Assembly (NCBI RefSeq): GCF_003610355.1
Contig: NZ_RAPY01000005.1
Span: 310,001-374,000, forward strand
Reading direction: 5' to 3'
DNA: 64,000 bases
DNA from: Sphingobacterium detergens
GTDB lineage: Bacteria; Bacteroidota; Bacteroidia; Sphingobacteriales; Sphingobacteriaceae
Each line of letters begins with the position of its first letter. Position 1 is the first letter of the stretch. The position numbers were made by a program, and so were the translations under genes. This document shows, in pieces, positions 36,497 through 46,128 of this stretch. The notes under the pieces were generated by a model. It ran no database searches. It was given only the letters and a program-made list of their open reading frames with translations, and was not told the origin of the DNA.

Positions 36497-37207
36497 ATGG
36501 CAAAAGGTATATTATATTTAATTCCCGTTCCTTTGAGCGATGATGCTGCATTCCAATCTTTTACTCCTTATTTGATTGAGACAATCAATACATTGGATGA
36601 ATATATCGTGGAAAATGAAAAGACGGCGAGAAAGTTTCTCAAACTGGCCGGATTAAAAATTCCTCAAAGTGAATTGACGATACATGATTATGGTAAACAT
36701 GCGCGGGACAAAGGAAATATCAATGATTTTTTCGAGGGCTTGAAGCAAGGAAAAAACGTAGGATTGATGTCGGAGGCCGGCTGTCCGGGTGTAGCGGATC
36801 CCGGTGCTTCTGTGGTTGCTCGTGCTCATCAGCTTGGGATAAAAGTGGTACCATTGGTTGGTCCCAGTTCCATCCTATTAGCACTTATGGCTTCAGGATT
36901 TAGTGGACAGAAGTTTGCTTTCCATGGCTATTTGCCTATTGATAAAAATGAACGTGCAAAGAAAATCAAAGATCTAGAGCAACAATCTATGCGCGAGAAG
37001 CAAACTCAGATATTTATTGAAACTCCTTTTCGAAACAACCATCTTCTTGAAGATATTCTAAAAAACTGTAAATCCAATACACAGCTTTGCGTAGCCTGTA
37101 ATGTCACTTCCGCTGACGAGTCTATAAAGAGTCTAACCATTGCTGAATGGAAAAAACAAAAAGAGGATTACCATAAAAAACCTACAATATTTTTGCTGTA
37201 TGTCTAA
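36497..37207 (+). CDS. RsmI-like SAM-dependent methyltransferase (tetrapyrrole methylase fold)
   Basis: A 236-residue protein of the tetrapyrrole-methylase superfamily, resembling RsmI, which methylates the 2'-OH of C1402 in 16S rRNA. Seen are GILYLIPVPLSDD, EKTARKFLKLAG, GLMSEAGCPGVADPGASVV (the GxPxxxDPG-type SAM site), VVPLVGPSSILLALMASGFSGQKFAFHGYLP and FIETPFRNNHLLEDIL. It is shorter than classical RsmI (about 280), with a divergent first strand, so it may be the Bacteroidota paralogue rather than RsmI itself. I start at ATG 36497, not the TTG two codons before. Confidence 0.85.
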   Translation: MAKGILYLIPVPLSDDAAFQSFTPYLIETINTLDEYIVENEKTARKFLKLAGLKIPQSELTIHDYGKHARDKGNINDFFEGLKQGKNVGLMSEAGCPGVADPGASVVARAHQLGIKVVPLVGPSSILLALMASGFSGQKFAFHGYLPIDKNERAKKIKDLEQQSMREKQTQIFIETPFRNNHLLEDILKNCKSNTQLCVACNVTSADESIKSLTIAEWKKQKEDYHKKPTIFLLYV

Positions 37208-37424
37208 CAAGTTATGTTGAGTTCTCCCCTACCCTGCTTTATCTGTTGGGACAGTTTTAATATGAAATCTATCTTTAAACAAGGATAAAGCTAGGTGTAG
37301 TTTTGTGAGTAATTACTCACATATGTCGTTTTCGACTGCAAAATGGAAAACGCTTATTGGAACATAGCAAATTGTTGAGTAGATTTAGGAGGAGTGACGT
37401 GTTAATTTGACTAAACATAATGTA

Positions 37425-38180
37425 ATGAAATTTAATAAATTAGGTTATTTTATATTGTTTTTTTCATTAGTTGTAGGCTTAAAATCTGCTTATGCACAGC
37501 AAACTACTTATGTTATTGTACACGGTGCCTGGGGTGGCGCCTGGCAATTTAAAAAGACAGCAAATGAATTAGAAAAAGAAGGACATAAAGTATATCGTCC
37601 TACACTAACCGGTTTGGGAGAACGTTATCATTTAGCGGATACTTCTATTCGTTTACAGACCCACATCAACGATGTTGTCAATACGATATTATTTGAAGAT
37701 CTTCGAGATATTGTATTGGTTGGACATAGCTATGGTGGAATGATAATAACGGGTGTAGCAGACAGTCTTCCGGATAGAATAAAAAAATTGGTATATTTAG
37801 ACGCCATCCTTCCCGATAATCAGGAATCGGTCTTGAGTTTGATGGTAAAGCCTGGGGACAATGGTCTTTTGAAATTTGAGAAGGAAGGTTTTATTATTCC
37901 ATTTTGGGTAAAAGACGAAAGTAAGTTTCCGCGGGACGTCCCCCACCCTTTGAAAACGATGACTGATAAAATCAGTTTAAGAAACTCAGAAAGGGAGAGA
38001 ATTCCCGCTACTTATATCTTGACCTACGAAGAAGGTAAGACAATGGACAAAGATGACTTTTATCCATTTTACGCAAAAGCTAAGCAACGTCATTTTAAAA
38101 CCGTTGAATTGATCGGAGATCATAATCCGCAAATAAAAAAGCTGAAAGAATTAGTAGATTTGTTATTACAGGAAAAATAA
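37425..38180 (+). CDS. Secreted alpha/beta-hydrolase (esterase-like)
   Basis: A 251-residue exported protein: signal peptide MKFNKLGYFILFFSLVVG through SAYA, then QQTTYVIVHGAWGGAWQF. The nucleophile elbow is VLVGHSYGGMI with catalytic Ser. HGAWGGAW forms the oxyanion region. The late GDHNPQIKKLKEL gives the His of the triad. The pattern resembles EstC / salicylate- and methyl-ester esterases. The substrate is unknown. The start at ATG 37425 gives a clean signal peptide; a TTG six codons upstream is less likely. Confidence 0.85.
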   Translation: MKFNKLGYFILFFSLVVGLKSAYAQQTTYVIVHGAWGGAWQFKKTANELEKEGHKVYRPTLTGLGERYHLADTSIRLQTHINDVVNTILFEDLRDIVLVGHSYGGMIITGVADSLPDRIKKLVYLDAILPDNQESVLSLMVKPGDNGLLKFEKEGFIIPFWVKDESKFPRDVPHPLKTMTDKISLRNSERERIPATYILTYEEGKTMDKDDFYPFYAKAKQRHFKTVELIGDHNPQIKKLKELVDLLLQEK

Positions 38181-38199
38181 ATAAGAGCAAGATATTTCA

Positions 38200-38685
38200 A
38201 TGACGCAAGAAGAATTATTAAATGAATTAAGTAAACCCGAAATACTCTATCCGGCTTTAGGTCTAATCGTTATACGCACCATTATTTGGTTATTATTTGC
38301 GAATACGATTCGCAAAACTTTAAACTTGGTCGCGGTGGAAAATAGATTGATGACACCCAATCAATCTTGGTTGGTGGCGATTCCATTAGTCAATATTTAT
38401 TGGAATTTTCAGGTCGCTTCCCGCCTGAGAGATTCCCTCATCAATGAGTTCTATGATCGTAAGATAGCTGTAGAGGAAAACCCAACTTATCGGAAAGGAT
38501 CATTATATGCATGGATTTATTTGGCTGCAAATATCCCCTTGCCGATTTCTATTCTAGGTGTTTTGGGTATTATGCACTTTGTCACATTGGCCAACTATTG
38601 GTTCAACATCAGTGCAAACCGTAGAATTTTAGAAGAACACGATAAATTTAGAGAAAAGGAGGTGATTATAAACGATGAAAATTAA
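38200..38685 (+). CDS. Membrane protein of unknown function
   Basis: Unrecognised 161-residue protein with about three or four hydrophobic segments: ALGLIVIRTIIWLLFA, SWLVAIPLVNIYWNF, YAWIYLAANIPLP and SILGVLGIMHFVTLANYWF. The short loops carry charged residues, and the C terminus is acidic and lysine-rich (EEHDKFREKEVIINDEN). It overlaps the start of the Nif3-like gene by 11 bp, so the three genes 38200-40527 likely form an operon. No catalytic motif is seen. Confidence 0.7.
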   Translation: MTQEELLNELSKPEILYPALGLIVIRTIIWLLFANTIRKTLNLVAVENRLMTPNQSWLVAIPLVNIYWNFQVASRLRDSLINEFYDRKIAVEENPTYRKGSLYAWIYLAANIPLPISILGVLGIMHFVTLANYWFNISANRRILEEHDKFREKEVIINDEN

Positions 38686-39775
38686 AGCAGTTATTCAATA
38701 TTTGGAGCAGCTGGCTCCATTGGATTTGCAGGAATCTTATGATAATGCCGGACTTATCGTAGGCGATGCAAATCAGGAGATTACCAAAGTATTAATTTCG
38801 TTGGATTGTACAGAGGAAGTTGTACAGGAGGCGATCGAAAAAGGATGCAATTTAATTATTTCACATCATCCCATTGTTTTCAAAGGCTTAAAAAAGTTCA
38901 ATGGAAAGAATTATGTGGAACGCACTGTCATAAAAGCTATTGAGAATAAAATTGCGCTATACGCGATACATACCAATCTGGATAATGTCACTGGCGGGGT
39001 CAATTCAAAGATAGCAGATAAACTTGGATTGGTTAATCAGGCTATATTGGAATCGAAACCCAATGTATTGCGCAAGATGGTTGTGTTTGTGCCAAGGAGT
39101 CATGTAGAAGAAGTCAGGACAGCATTATTTGATGCTGGAGCGGGCCAAATTGGGAAACATTATGATCAATGTAGTTTTAATACTGCAGGTTATGGAAGTT
39201 TCAGACCTTTGGCGGGATCCGAACCTACTATCGGCGAAATAGGAACACAGGAACGTGTCGAAGAAACGCGGATCGAGGTGATATATACACGTTCAATAGA
39301 AAGAAAGCTGCTTTTGGCACTTTATGAAGCGCATCCTTACGAAGAGGTGGCTTATGATCTTTTCGATTTGCAGAATACAACAGTGGAAATTGGAGCTGGA
39401 ATGATCGGGAATTTACCCGAGCCTATGGACGAACGGGATTTTTTAGCTTATTTGAAGGAAAACCTTAAACTAAACGTTATTCGCCATACAGCACTTCTTG
39501 GCAGAAAAGTAAGTAGAGTTGCCGTCTGTGGTGGCGCAGGAGGTTTTTTGTTAGGTGCAGCAAAGCGATCTGGCGCTGATTTTTTTGTGACAGCTGATTA
39601 TAAATACCATGAATTTTTTGATGCCGAGGGTGAAATTGTCATCGCGGATACGGGACATTTTGAGAGCGAACAATTTACGCAAGAATTATTGTACGACATT
39701 ATTACGAAAAAATTTCCTAACTTTGCAACCTTAACAACAGAAATAGATACAAATCCTATAAAATACTACAGTTGA
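38675..39775 (+). CDS. Nif3-like (DUF34) dinuclear metal-centre protein
   Basis: A 366-residue protein of the Nif3/YbgI family, forming toroidal hexamers with a two-metal centre. Ligand segments are LIISHHPIVFKGLKKF (the HH pair), YAIHTNLDNVTGGVN (His and Asp) and a late FVTADYKYHEFFDAEG...ADTGHFESE. The middle insert, absent from short members, contains a PII-like/CutA domain (GHYDQCSFNTAGYGSFRP-type). The exact substrate is unsettled; a link to GTP cyclohydrolase or nucleotide repair is suggested for relatives. Its stop shares bases with the next ATG (TGATG). Confidence 0.9.
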   Translation: MKIKAVIQYLEQLAPLDLQESYDNAGLIVGDANQEITKVLISLDCTEEVVQEAIEKGCNLIISHHPIVFKGLKKFNGKNYVERTVIKAIENKIALYAIHTNLDNVTGGVNSKIADKLGLVNQAILESKPNVLRKMVVFVPRSHVEEVRTALFDAGAGQIGKHYDQCSFNTAGYGSFRPLAGSEPTIGEIGTQERVEETRIEVIYTRSIERKLLLALYEAHPYEEVAYDLFDLQNTTVEIGAGMIGNLPEPMDERDFLAYLKENLKLNVIRHTALLGRKVSRVAVCGGAGGFLLGAAKRSGADFFVTADYKYHEFFDAEGEIVIADTGHFESEQFTQELLYDIITKKFPNFATLTTEIDTNPIKYYS

Positions 39776-40527
39776 TGGAACAAACCGTAGAACAAAAATT
39801 GAAAGCACTATGGCTTTTGCAAGCCATACATACTAAAATAGACAAAATTCGCCAGGTTCGTGGTGAATTGCCTATGGAAGTTGCAGATCTTGAAGATGAG
39901 ATTGCGGGTTTAGAAACTCGTATTGAGAAGATCAGAACAGACTTAGACGATTTAGAAGATTCAATCGTTAAGCGTAAAAACATGATTAAGGATGCCCAAG
40001 CTGCTATCAAAAAATATGAGTCGCAGTTAAATGAGGTAAAGAACAATCGTGAATACGACGCTATTTCGAAAGAAATTGAAATCCAAGGTCTTGAGATTCA
40101 GGTTTGTGAAAAGAGAATCAAAGAAGCAGAGTTCGAGATTCGTAACAAAACAGAAAACTACGATACTACTGTAGGTAACCTAGAATACAGCAAAGGCGAG
40201 CTTGAAGGTAAAAAGAAAGAATTGGAGACAATTACTTCTGAAACCCAAAAGGAAGAAGATGGTTTATTAGCTAAAGCTGCTGAAGCGGAGGCTAATATTG
40301 AGGAGCGTTTGGTAAAAGTTTACTACCGTTTACGTAATTCTTTCAAAAATGGTTTAGCGGTCGTTTCTATCGATCGTGATAGCTGCTCAGGATGTCACAA
40401 CAAAATCCCCGCTCAGATGCAATCTGAGATTCGTCAACGTAAAAAAATCATTATCTGCGAACATTGCGGTCGTGTTTTGGTAGACGAAGGTATTGTATTG
40501 GAAATCGAACAAGAATACGGTTTTTAA
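39775..40527 (+). CDS. Coiled-coil protein with C4-type zinc ribbon
   Basis: A 250-residue cytoplasmic protein. Residues about 15-180 form a long heptad-rich antiparallel coiled coil (LEDEIAGLETRIEKIRTDLDDLEDSI and onward). The C terminus is a zinc ribbon, CSGCHNKIPAQMQSEI then CEHCGRVLVDE (zf-RING_7). The ATG at 39775 is used because the in-frame TTG just before it is inside the Nif3 stop overlap. The pairing of Nif3-like and this zinc-ribbon gene is common in Bacteroidota, and a nucleic-acid related role is plausible but unproven. Confidence 0.9.
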   Translation: MEQTVEQKLKALWLLQAIHTKIDKIRQVRGELPMEVADLEDEIAGLETRIEKIRTDLDDLEDSIVKRKNMIKDAQAAIKKYESQLNEVKNNREYDAISKEIEIQGLEIQVCEKRIKEAEFEIRNKTENYDTTVGNLEYSKGELEGKKKELETITSETQKEEDGLLAKAAEAEANIEERLVKVYYRLRNSFKNGLAVVSIDRDSCSGCHNKIPAQMQSEIRQRKKIIICEHCGRVLVDEGIVLEIEQEYGF

Positions 40528-40545
40528 TCTTCGATAACAGTATAT

Positions 40546-40577
40546 AAGCCCTGCTCAACAGCAGGGCTTTTTTTTTA
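40546..40577 (+). terminator. Intrinsic terminator
   Basis: A 10-bp perfect stem AAGCCCTGCT/AGCAGGGCTT with a CAAC loop, then a T run. Confidence 0.9.
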
Positions 40578-40632
40578 TGATATTTTTTATGCAACTTTGT
40601 TGATATACGAAGCGATGTACTAGACAAAATAG

Positions 40633-40640
40633 TAGCTTTG
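40633..40640 (+). promoter_or_regulatory. Candidate -7 element (TAGCTTTG) for the tricorn-type protease
   Basis: TAnnTTTG match 28 bp upstream of the ATG; a TTTG at 40596-40599 is present but further away than the standard spacing. Confidence 0.4.
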
Positions 40641-40668
40641 CATAATAAATTTTAACCACTAAACATTT

Positions 40669-43600
40669 ATGAATAAAACTCATTTTAAGTTTATTGCTGC
40701 GTTTTTGGTAGGAACATCATTTCTACAGGCCAAAGCACAGGAAACTTTATTGCTCCGAAATCCAAGTATCAGTGCCAATAATATTGCTTTCGTGTACGGA
40801 GGAGATATTTGGATCGCAGACAAAAATGGTGCAAATCCAAAACGTCTAACGACAAACCCTGGCGTAGAACAAAACCCAATGTTCTCGCCTGATGGAAAAA
40901 AAGTAGCATTTACAGGCAATTATGATGGTAATACAGATGTATATGTCCTTCCTATTGAAGGAGGTGAACCCAAGCGTATTACGTATCATCCATCTTCAGA
41001 TGTATTGCGTGGCTGGTTGAATAATGACGAAGTATTTTATACTACATCACGTGATTTTACCTATGCGCTGAGTCCACGATTATATAGTTCCAATATCCAA
41101 AGATTGGGTATGGACAAAGCTTTATTGATGCCAGAAGCTAACCAAGGCAGTCCCTCTGCGGATGGACGTTATTGGGCTTATATCAAAAATACTGATCCTA
41201 CAGAGCGCGATCGTGTAGCTTTCAAGCGTTACCGAGGTGGTGGTACACCGACGATTTGGATTTTTGATACAAAAACCAAGGAAATTGAAGCAATTCCACA
41301 GGTAAAAAGCAACGATGTTAAACCCCTTTGGTTAGGCAGTAAGGTCTACTTTCTATCGGATCGTGATAAAATAGTAAACATCTTCAGTTACGATACCAAA
41401 TCAAAGAAAGTTGAAAAACTAACTGATTTCAAAGATTACGATGTTCGCTCGCTCAATGGAAATGGCAATGAGCTGATTTTTGAATATGCTGGCGTATTAA
41501 ATACATTAAGCTTAAACAATAATAAGGTAACCGCCCTACATATTAGTGTAAATACAGACGCTATGTTTAAGCGTCCTTATTATAAAAATATCAAAGAGGA
41601 CATTCGCTATGCGACCCTCTCTCCTACAGGTCAACGTGCGCTATTCGAGTCACGGGGGGAGATCTTTACTGTGCCAAAAGAAAAAGGTGAGGCACGTAAT
41701 TTATCGAATTCACCAGGTTCTCATGAACGTTTTCCAGATTGGTCTCCCAATGGAAAATGGGTTTCTTACATCTCAGATAAAAATGGTTCCTATCAGTTGG
41801 TTTTAGTGGATCAGTTTGGAAAGGATCAGCCTTTATATTTCAATCTGGGCGAAACCAATTTTTATTTTGAGCCTACGTGGTCTCCGGATTCGAAAAAATT
41901 ATTCTATAACGACGCTCACCTCAATCTGTACTATATTGATATCGCATCTAAGGCTATTGTAAAGGTTGCAGACGATAAACTGAGTGGACAAACCGGTAGA
42001 GTATCCAATCATTTTCAACCAAGCTGGTCTCCAGATTCAAAATGGATTTCGTTTACACGTACTTTGGAAAATGGCGTTCCGGCTGTATTTATGTACAATC
42101 TGGATACAAAGAAAACGCAGCAGATTACAGACGGTATGAGTTCTGTTCGTAGTACTGCCTTTTCACAGGATGGTAAATATCTTTTCTTCACAGCGAGTAC
42201 TAATACAGGATTGACCAATTCTGGTCTACATATGTCAGCGACGCAACGTAATGTTGATTATGCCGTATATGCCTTTATTTTGTCAAGTAAAACCCCTTCG
42301 TTCTTTAAGAATGAAAGTGATGAAGAGCAGATTCGTGAAGATAAAGCGGACAAACCAGCTGAAAAAGGAGACAGCAAAACAGCTCGCGTAAAAGAAAATG
42401 ATAAAAAGGCGCCGAAAAAAGACAAAAAAGAGGAAACGCCAGCTAATAAACCTGAAGACAAATCCATTCAGGTAGATTTTGACCGTATCGAGAACCGCAT
42501 TGTCGCTTTACCGTTGCCAGTAGGTACCTATTGGAATCTGAACGGTTTGGTTCCAAACCAGTTGACATACCAACGCGGAGGTACCATTGGGGCCTACGAT
42601 TTTAAAGATCTGGAAAATAAGACATTGGTGGAGAATGCTCGTAGTTTTGTAATCAGTGCCGATGGCAAGAAGATGTTATATCAGACAGCGAATGGTTATA
42701 ATATTGTGACGGCGGGACAGAAAGTTGCGTCTCCGACTGCAGGTGCGATAAAATTGGATGGTATCCAACAATTGGTAGATCCTGTTGCAGAATGGAAACA
42801 AGTCTTCAATGAAGTTTGGGCAATGCAGAAAGACTATTTCTATGTAGAGAATATGCATGGTGCTGATTGGAAAGCCATGAAAACCAAATATGAGAAGTTT
42901 CTTCCATTTGTTAACCATCGTTCTGATTTGGGTTATTTACTGAACGAAATGATGGGCGAAATGGTTGTTGGACACAATTATATTTATCCAGGTGATCAAC
43001 CTTCTACCCCATCTGTATCAGTAGGTGTATTAGGGGCTGACTATACGATCAAAAATGGATATTACCAGATAGCAAAGTTATTTACACGTTTGGAATGGAA
43101 CCCTTCTTTTAAGGCACCATTGGCAGAACCGGGATTGAATATCAAAGAAGGCGATTATATTGTCGCTGTAAATGGTGTTGAATTAACAGAAGATAAGGAT
43201 ATCTATAGTCTATTTGATAATACTGTAGACAAACAGGTCGCGTTAAAAATTAATTCCAAACCATCTCTGGTTGGTGCTCGGGAAGTCATTGTAAAACCGA
43301 TTTCTTTTGGAGACGAAATGAGTTTGCGTAGCATGGAGTGGGTGGAGCGCAACCGTAAGAAAGTAGATCAGTTAAGCAATGGACAAATCGCTTACGTATA
43401 CATGCCAAATACGGGTCCTGAGGGGTATACCTACTTTAACCGTTATTATTTCTCTCAGATGGATAAAAAGGCCCTTCTGATGGACGAAAGAAACAATGGT
43501 GGAGGCTGGGTGGCCGATTATGTCATTGACTTACTATCCCGTGAATTAATATCTGGCTGGGGTATTCGTGATGGCAAGGGATTTACGACTCCAGGTAATG

Positions 43601-43986
43601 GTATTTACGGACCAAAGGCGATGATCATAAATGAAAATGCTGGTTCTGGAGGTGATATGATGCCGTACATGTTCCGTTTCAAAGGCCTAGGTAAATTGGT
43701 TGGCCGTACAACAATGGGAATCTTGGTCGGTATCAGTGGGTACCCGCCGTTATTGGATGGTGGACGTATTACTTCACCAAATTTTGGTGTATATGACCTG
43801 AAAGGCAACTGGATTATAGAAAATGAGGGTGTTGCTCCGGATATCTTTGTTGAGCAATTACCAAAAGATTTGCTAGAAGGACGTGATCCACAATTGGAAA
43901 GAACGGTGAAGATTTTATTGGAAGAAATGAAAACCTATCCTTACAAAAATCTACAGAAACCCGCGGATCCAATACGGGTGAACTAA
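40669..43986 (+). CDS. Secreted tricorn-type S41 protease
   Basis: A 1105-residue exported tricorn-protease homologue, with signal peptide MNKTHFKFIAAFLVGTSFLQAKA. An N-terminal WD40/beta-propeller part has repeated FSPDGKKVAFTG, WSPNGKWVSYIS, WSPDSKKLFYND and WSPDSKWISFTR blades (to about residue 530). Next is a highly charged Lys/Glu/Asp linker (about 545-600), then a C1 helical domain, a PDZ domain (about 780-870) and the S41 serine-protease core. The nucleophile Ser is in NENAGSGGDMMPY. Unlike the cytosolic archaeal enzyme it is exported, so it probably trims peptides in the periplasm. It is flanked by strong terminators. Confidence 0.92.
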   Translation: MNKTHFKFIAAFLVGTSFLQAKAQETLLLRNPSISANNIAFVYGGDIWIADKNGANPKRLTTNPGVEQNPMFSPDGKKVAFTGNYDGNTDVYVLPIEGGEPKRITYHPSSDVLRGWLNNDEVFYTTSRDFTYALSPRLYSSNIQRLGMDKALLMPEANQGSPSADGRYWAYIKNTDPTERDRVAFKRYRGGGTPTIWIFDTKTKEIEAIPQVKSNDVKPLWLGSKVYFLSDRDKIVNIFSYDTKSKKVEKLTDFKDYDVRSLNGNGNELIFEYAGVLNTLSLNNNKVTALHISVNTDAMFKRPYYKNIKEDIRYATLSPTGQRALFESRGEIFTVPKEKGEARNLSNSPGSHERFPDWSPNGKWVSYISDKNGSYQLVLVDQFGKDQPLYFNLGETNFYFEPTWSPDSKKLFYNDAHLNLYYIDIASKAIVKVADDKLSGQTGRVSNHFQPSWSPDSKWISFTRTLENGVPAVFMYNLDTKKTQQITDGMSSVRSTAFSQDGKYLFFTASTNTGLTNSGLHMSATQRNVDYAVYAFILSSKTPSFFKNESDEEQIREDKADKPAEKGDSKTARVKENDKKAPKKDKKEETPANKPEDKSIQVDFDRIENRIVALPLPVGTYWNLNGLVPNQLTYQRGGTIGAYDFKDLENKTLVENARSFVISADGKKMLYQTANGYNIVTAGQKVASPTAGAIKLDGIQQLVDPVAEWKQVFNEVWAMQKDYFYVENMHGADWKAMKTKYEKFLPFVNHRSDLGYLLNEMMGEMVVGHNYIYPGDQPSTPSVSVGVLGADYTIKNGYYQIAKLFTRLEWNPSFKAPLAEPGLNIKEGDYIVAVNGVELTEDKDIYSLFDNTVDKQVALKINSKPSLVGAREVIVKPISFGDEMSLRSMEWVERNRKKVDQLSNGQIAYVYMPNTGPEGYTYFNRYYFSQMDKKALLMDERNNGGGWVADYVIDLLSRELISGWGIRDGKGFTTPGNGIYGPKAMIINENAGSGGDMMPYMFRFKGLGKLVGRTTMGILVGISGYPPLLDGGRITSPNFGVYDLKGNWIIENEGVAPDIFVEQLPKDLLEGRDPQLERTVKILLEEMKTYPYKNLQKPADPIRVN

Positions 43987-44001
43987 TAAGAGAATCGCGA
44001 T

Positions 44002-44038
44002 AAAAAGGGCTTTGGAAACTACTTCCAAAGCCCTTTTT
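44002..44038 (+). terminator. Intrinsic terminator
   Basis: A 16-bp perfect stem AAAAAGGGCTTTGGAA/TTCCAAAGCCCTTTTT with a short loop, 15 bp after the tricorn gene. Confidence 0.9.
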
Positions 44039-44211
44039 GCATGTTTGTAAGGCTCGTTATCTTCCCTTGATAAGTATTTTAAAATCATCTTAGATAGGCT
44101 TTTAGTAAATGGTCTTTTTTTGCTACTTTAATGAATTAATGGCTATTGAAATGTAGTGATTTTATAAAGTAGCTTGCTTTTATTATTATCTTTAAAGCAT
44201 ATTTTAAATTT

Positions 44212-45135
44212 ATGTACCCCGAGCAAACTACTTCCCCTTTTCAATCGTTATTGCGTTTGGTCCTGTTGGTCATCGGATTTACCTTTCTTTCACAGGTCAT
44301 CGGTATCCTTATTCTCTTTTTCTACTACAAGTTTACAGGACAGGCATTTTCAATGGCTACCCTAATGCAGGGATCAGCGAATGAAATGCGTTTTCTATTG
44401 CTGTTGAGTAGCTTGGGATCCTTTGTTGTACCAGCCTACCTGATGAATACCCGAGAGGGATATGGAATCACTTATTTTAAACAGGAATATACGCCACAGG
44501 CAAAGCAACTTGCATATATCTTTTTCGCAATGCTCGCTTTTATGCCATTGATGAGCTTAATAGGGCATTGGAACGAATCATTGCAGTTGCCTGATAATAT
44601 GAGATCTGTTCAGGTTTGGATGGAACGTAGTGAGCGAGAATCGGGGGATCTGATTGAGGGGATTATCGTAGAAACAAGTTTTGTTGGATTTCTATTTAAC
44701 TTGATCGTTCTGGCATTGATACCTGCTGTAGGTGAAGAACTATTATTTCGAGGTGTTCTTCAAAATATTGTCGGAAGATGGGTTTCCAACCCCCACGTTG
44801 TCATTTGGATTGTGGCTATTGTTTTTAGTGCCATACACCTGCAGTTTTTTGGATTTATACCACGGATGTTGTTGGGCGCATTTTTTGGTTATCTCTATTT
44901 ATGGAGCAGAAATATTTGGTTGCCTATTTTTGGTCATTTCGTCAACAATGCAGGCGCTACGATCATGGCCTTTTATTATACAAAAAATGGTAAAAGTTAC
45001 GCTGAAATCAATGCATTTGAAGTGCAATCTTGGTGGATATATGTTGGAGGCTTCATTTTTACTGCTATTTTTGTATTCTTATTTTATCTGTCAACACAAA
45101 AAGGAAACCATGGAGAACGATTGGAAGAAAATTAA
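44212..45135 (+). CDS. CPBP family intramembrane metalloprotease
   Basis: A 307-residue polytopic protein with eight or so hydrophobic segments. The CPBP (Rce1-like) site motifs are EELLFRGVLQNIVGRW (the EExxxR motif), FSAIHLQFFGFIPRMLLG and the late FGHFVNNAGATI (His/Asn). In bacteria such proteins act in membrane proteolysis or bacteriocin immunity; the role here is unknown. The C terminus overlaps the next gene by 26 bp. It begins the cdsA-containing cluster. Confidence 0.9.
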   Translation: MYPEQTTSPFQSLLRLVLLVIGFTFLSQVIGILILFFYYKFTGQAFSMATLMQGSANEMRFLLLLSSLGSFVVPAYLMNTREGYGITYFKQEYTPQAKQLAYIFFAMLAFMPLMSLIGHWNESLQLPDNMRSVQVWMERSERESGDLIEGIIVETSFVGFLFNLIVLALIPAVGEELLFRGVLQNIVGRWVSNPHVVIWIVAIVFSAIHLQFFGFIPRMLLGAFFGYLYLWSRNIWLPIFGHFVNNAGATIMAFYYTKNGKSYAEINAFEVQSWWIYVGGFIFTAIFVFLFYLSTQKGNHGERLEEN

Positions 45136-45319
45136 AACATATACAAATGCTATTCAGGCTGAAATAGTAAAACAAATGCTGGAAGAGAATGGTATTCCCG
45201 CGGTTATATTAAATAAGCAGGATTCTTCTTATCTGTTTGGAAAAATAGAACTATATGTTAGTGAAAACTCGGTTGAGATTGCCGAAAGATTGATTGAAGA
45301 AGTAGAGGGAGAGAACTAA
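45110..45319 (+). CDS. DUF2007 family small protein
   Basis: A 69-residue soluble protein beginning MENDWKKIKTYTNAIQAEIV. The pattern (VKQMLEENGIPAVILNK then IELYVSENSVEIAERLIEE) is the small ACT-like DUF2007 fold, annotated as a putative signal-transducing protein. The ATG at 45110 is preceded by AAAGGAAA, a better ribosome site than usual here. Starting further upstream would give an N-terminal part that is only a frame-shifted reading of the CPBP gene. Confidence 0.82.
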   Translation: MENDWKKIKTYTNAIQAEIVKQMLEENGIPAVILNKQDSSYLFGKIELYVSENSVEIAERLIEEVEGEN

Positions 45320-45320
45320 A

Positions 45321-46121
45321 ATGAAGACAAGAGCGATAACCGGTGCTATTTTTGTAGCTGTCATGGTGGCCTCCACCTTATTTGGACCATACTTATACAG
45401 CATCTTTTTTACACTGTTGAGTGCATGGTGTTTGTACGAATTTTACGGTATTGTGTCATCCGAAGAACGTGCGCCTAATAAGGTCTTAGGGATCATTTTA
45501 GCGGTGACCGGATTTGCTGTGGGGTCTATGGTAGCTATGAACCTGTTGGAAACTAAATTTCTATGGCTCGTTACGCCATTGGTCGGTTTGACCTATATTA
45601 TTTCACTTTTTCAAAAACGAAGTTTTCCCTTTAATGATATAGCCTATACTTTTTTGGGGATCTGTTATGTCACATTTCCTTTCTTTCTTTTTGCGAAACT
45701 AGGATTTATCAATGGTGTATATAATCATTATATTCCCCTCGGGTTTTTAATATTGCTCTGGACCAACGATACTGGAGCATATCTTGCAGGTCGGAGCTTT
45801 GGTAAACATAAATTGTTTGAGCGGATCTCTCCGAAAAAGACATGGGAGGGATTTTTCGGTGGTTTTATTTTAGCTATTGTCGTAGCTGTAAATCTTGAAA
45901 AATATTTTGGAAGTTTGCCATTGTGGCAATGGATTATCGTTGCTATGATCATCAGCATTGTTGGAACATTGGGCGATCTGGTCGAATCGATGTTAAAGCG
46001 AAGCTTGCACGTCAAGGATTCAGGCAGTATCTTACCGGGGCACGGAGGTTTCCTGGACCGTTTTGACGGCTTATTATTGGCAGCACCGATAGTTTATGTT
46101 TTCTTAATTTTAATCAGTTAA
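45321..46121 (+). CDS. cdsA: Phosphatidate cytidylyltransferase
   Basis: CdsA makes CDP-diacylglycerol from phosphatidate and CTP at the inner membrane, the central precursor of bacterial phospholipids. The 266 residues have about seven membrane spans. The family signature is SMLKRSLHVKDSGSILPGHGG with the GGFLDRFDG continuation. The LLWTNDTGAYLAGRSFGKHKL and ISPKKTWEGFFGG segments are also typical. It starts 1 bp after the DUF2007 stop, so it is cotranscribed. Confidence 0.96.
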   Translation: MKTRAITGAIFVAVMVASTLFGPYLYSIFFTLLSAWCLYEFYGIVSSEERAPNKVLGIILAVTGFAVGSMVAMNLLETKFLWLVTPLVGLTYIISLFQKRSFPFNDIAYTFLGICYVTFPFFLFAKLGFINGVYNHYIPLGFLILLWTNDTGAYLAGRSFGKHKLFERISPKKTWEGFFGGFILAIVVAVNLEKYFGSLPLWQWIIVAMIISIVGTLGDLVESMLKRSLHVKDSGSILPGHGGFLDRFDGLLLAAPIVYVFLILIS

Positions 46122-46128
46122 AAGAATT

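Noticed and set aside
42258..42467. Ser/Phe-rich minus-strand ORF within the tricorn gene
   Set aside because: It is the antisense of the Lys/Glu-rich linker; such composition is typical of shadows of acidic-basic linkers.
44732..45319. A 195-codon ORF overlapping the CPBP gene
   Set aside because: Only its last 69 codons form a recognisable DUF2007 protein; the upstream part is a frame-shifted reading of the CPBP coding sequence.
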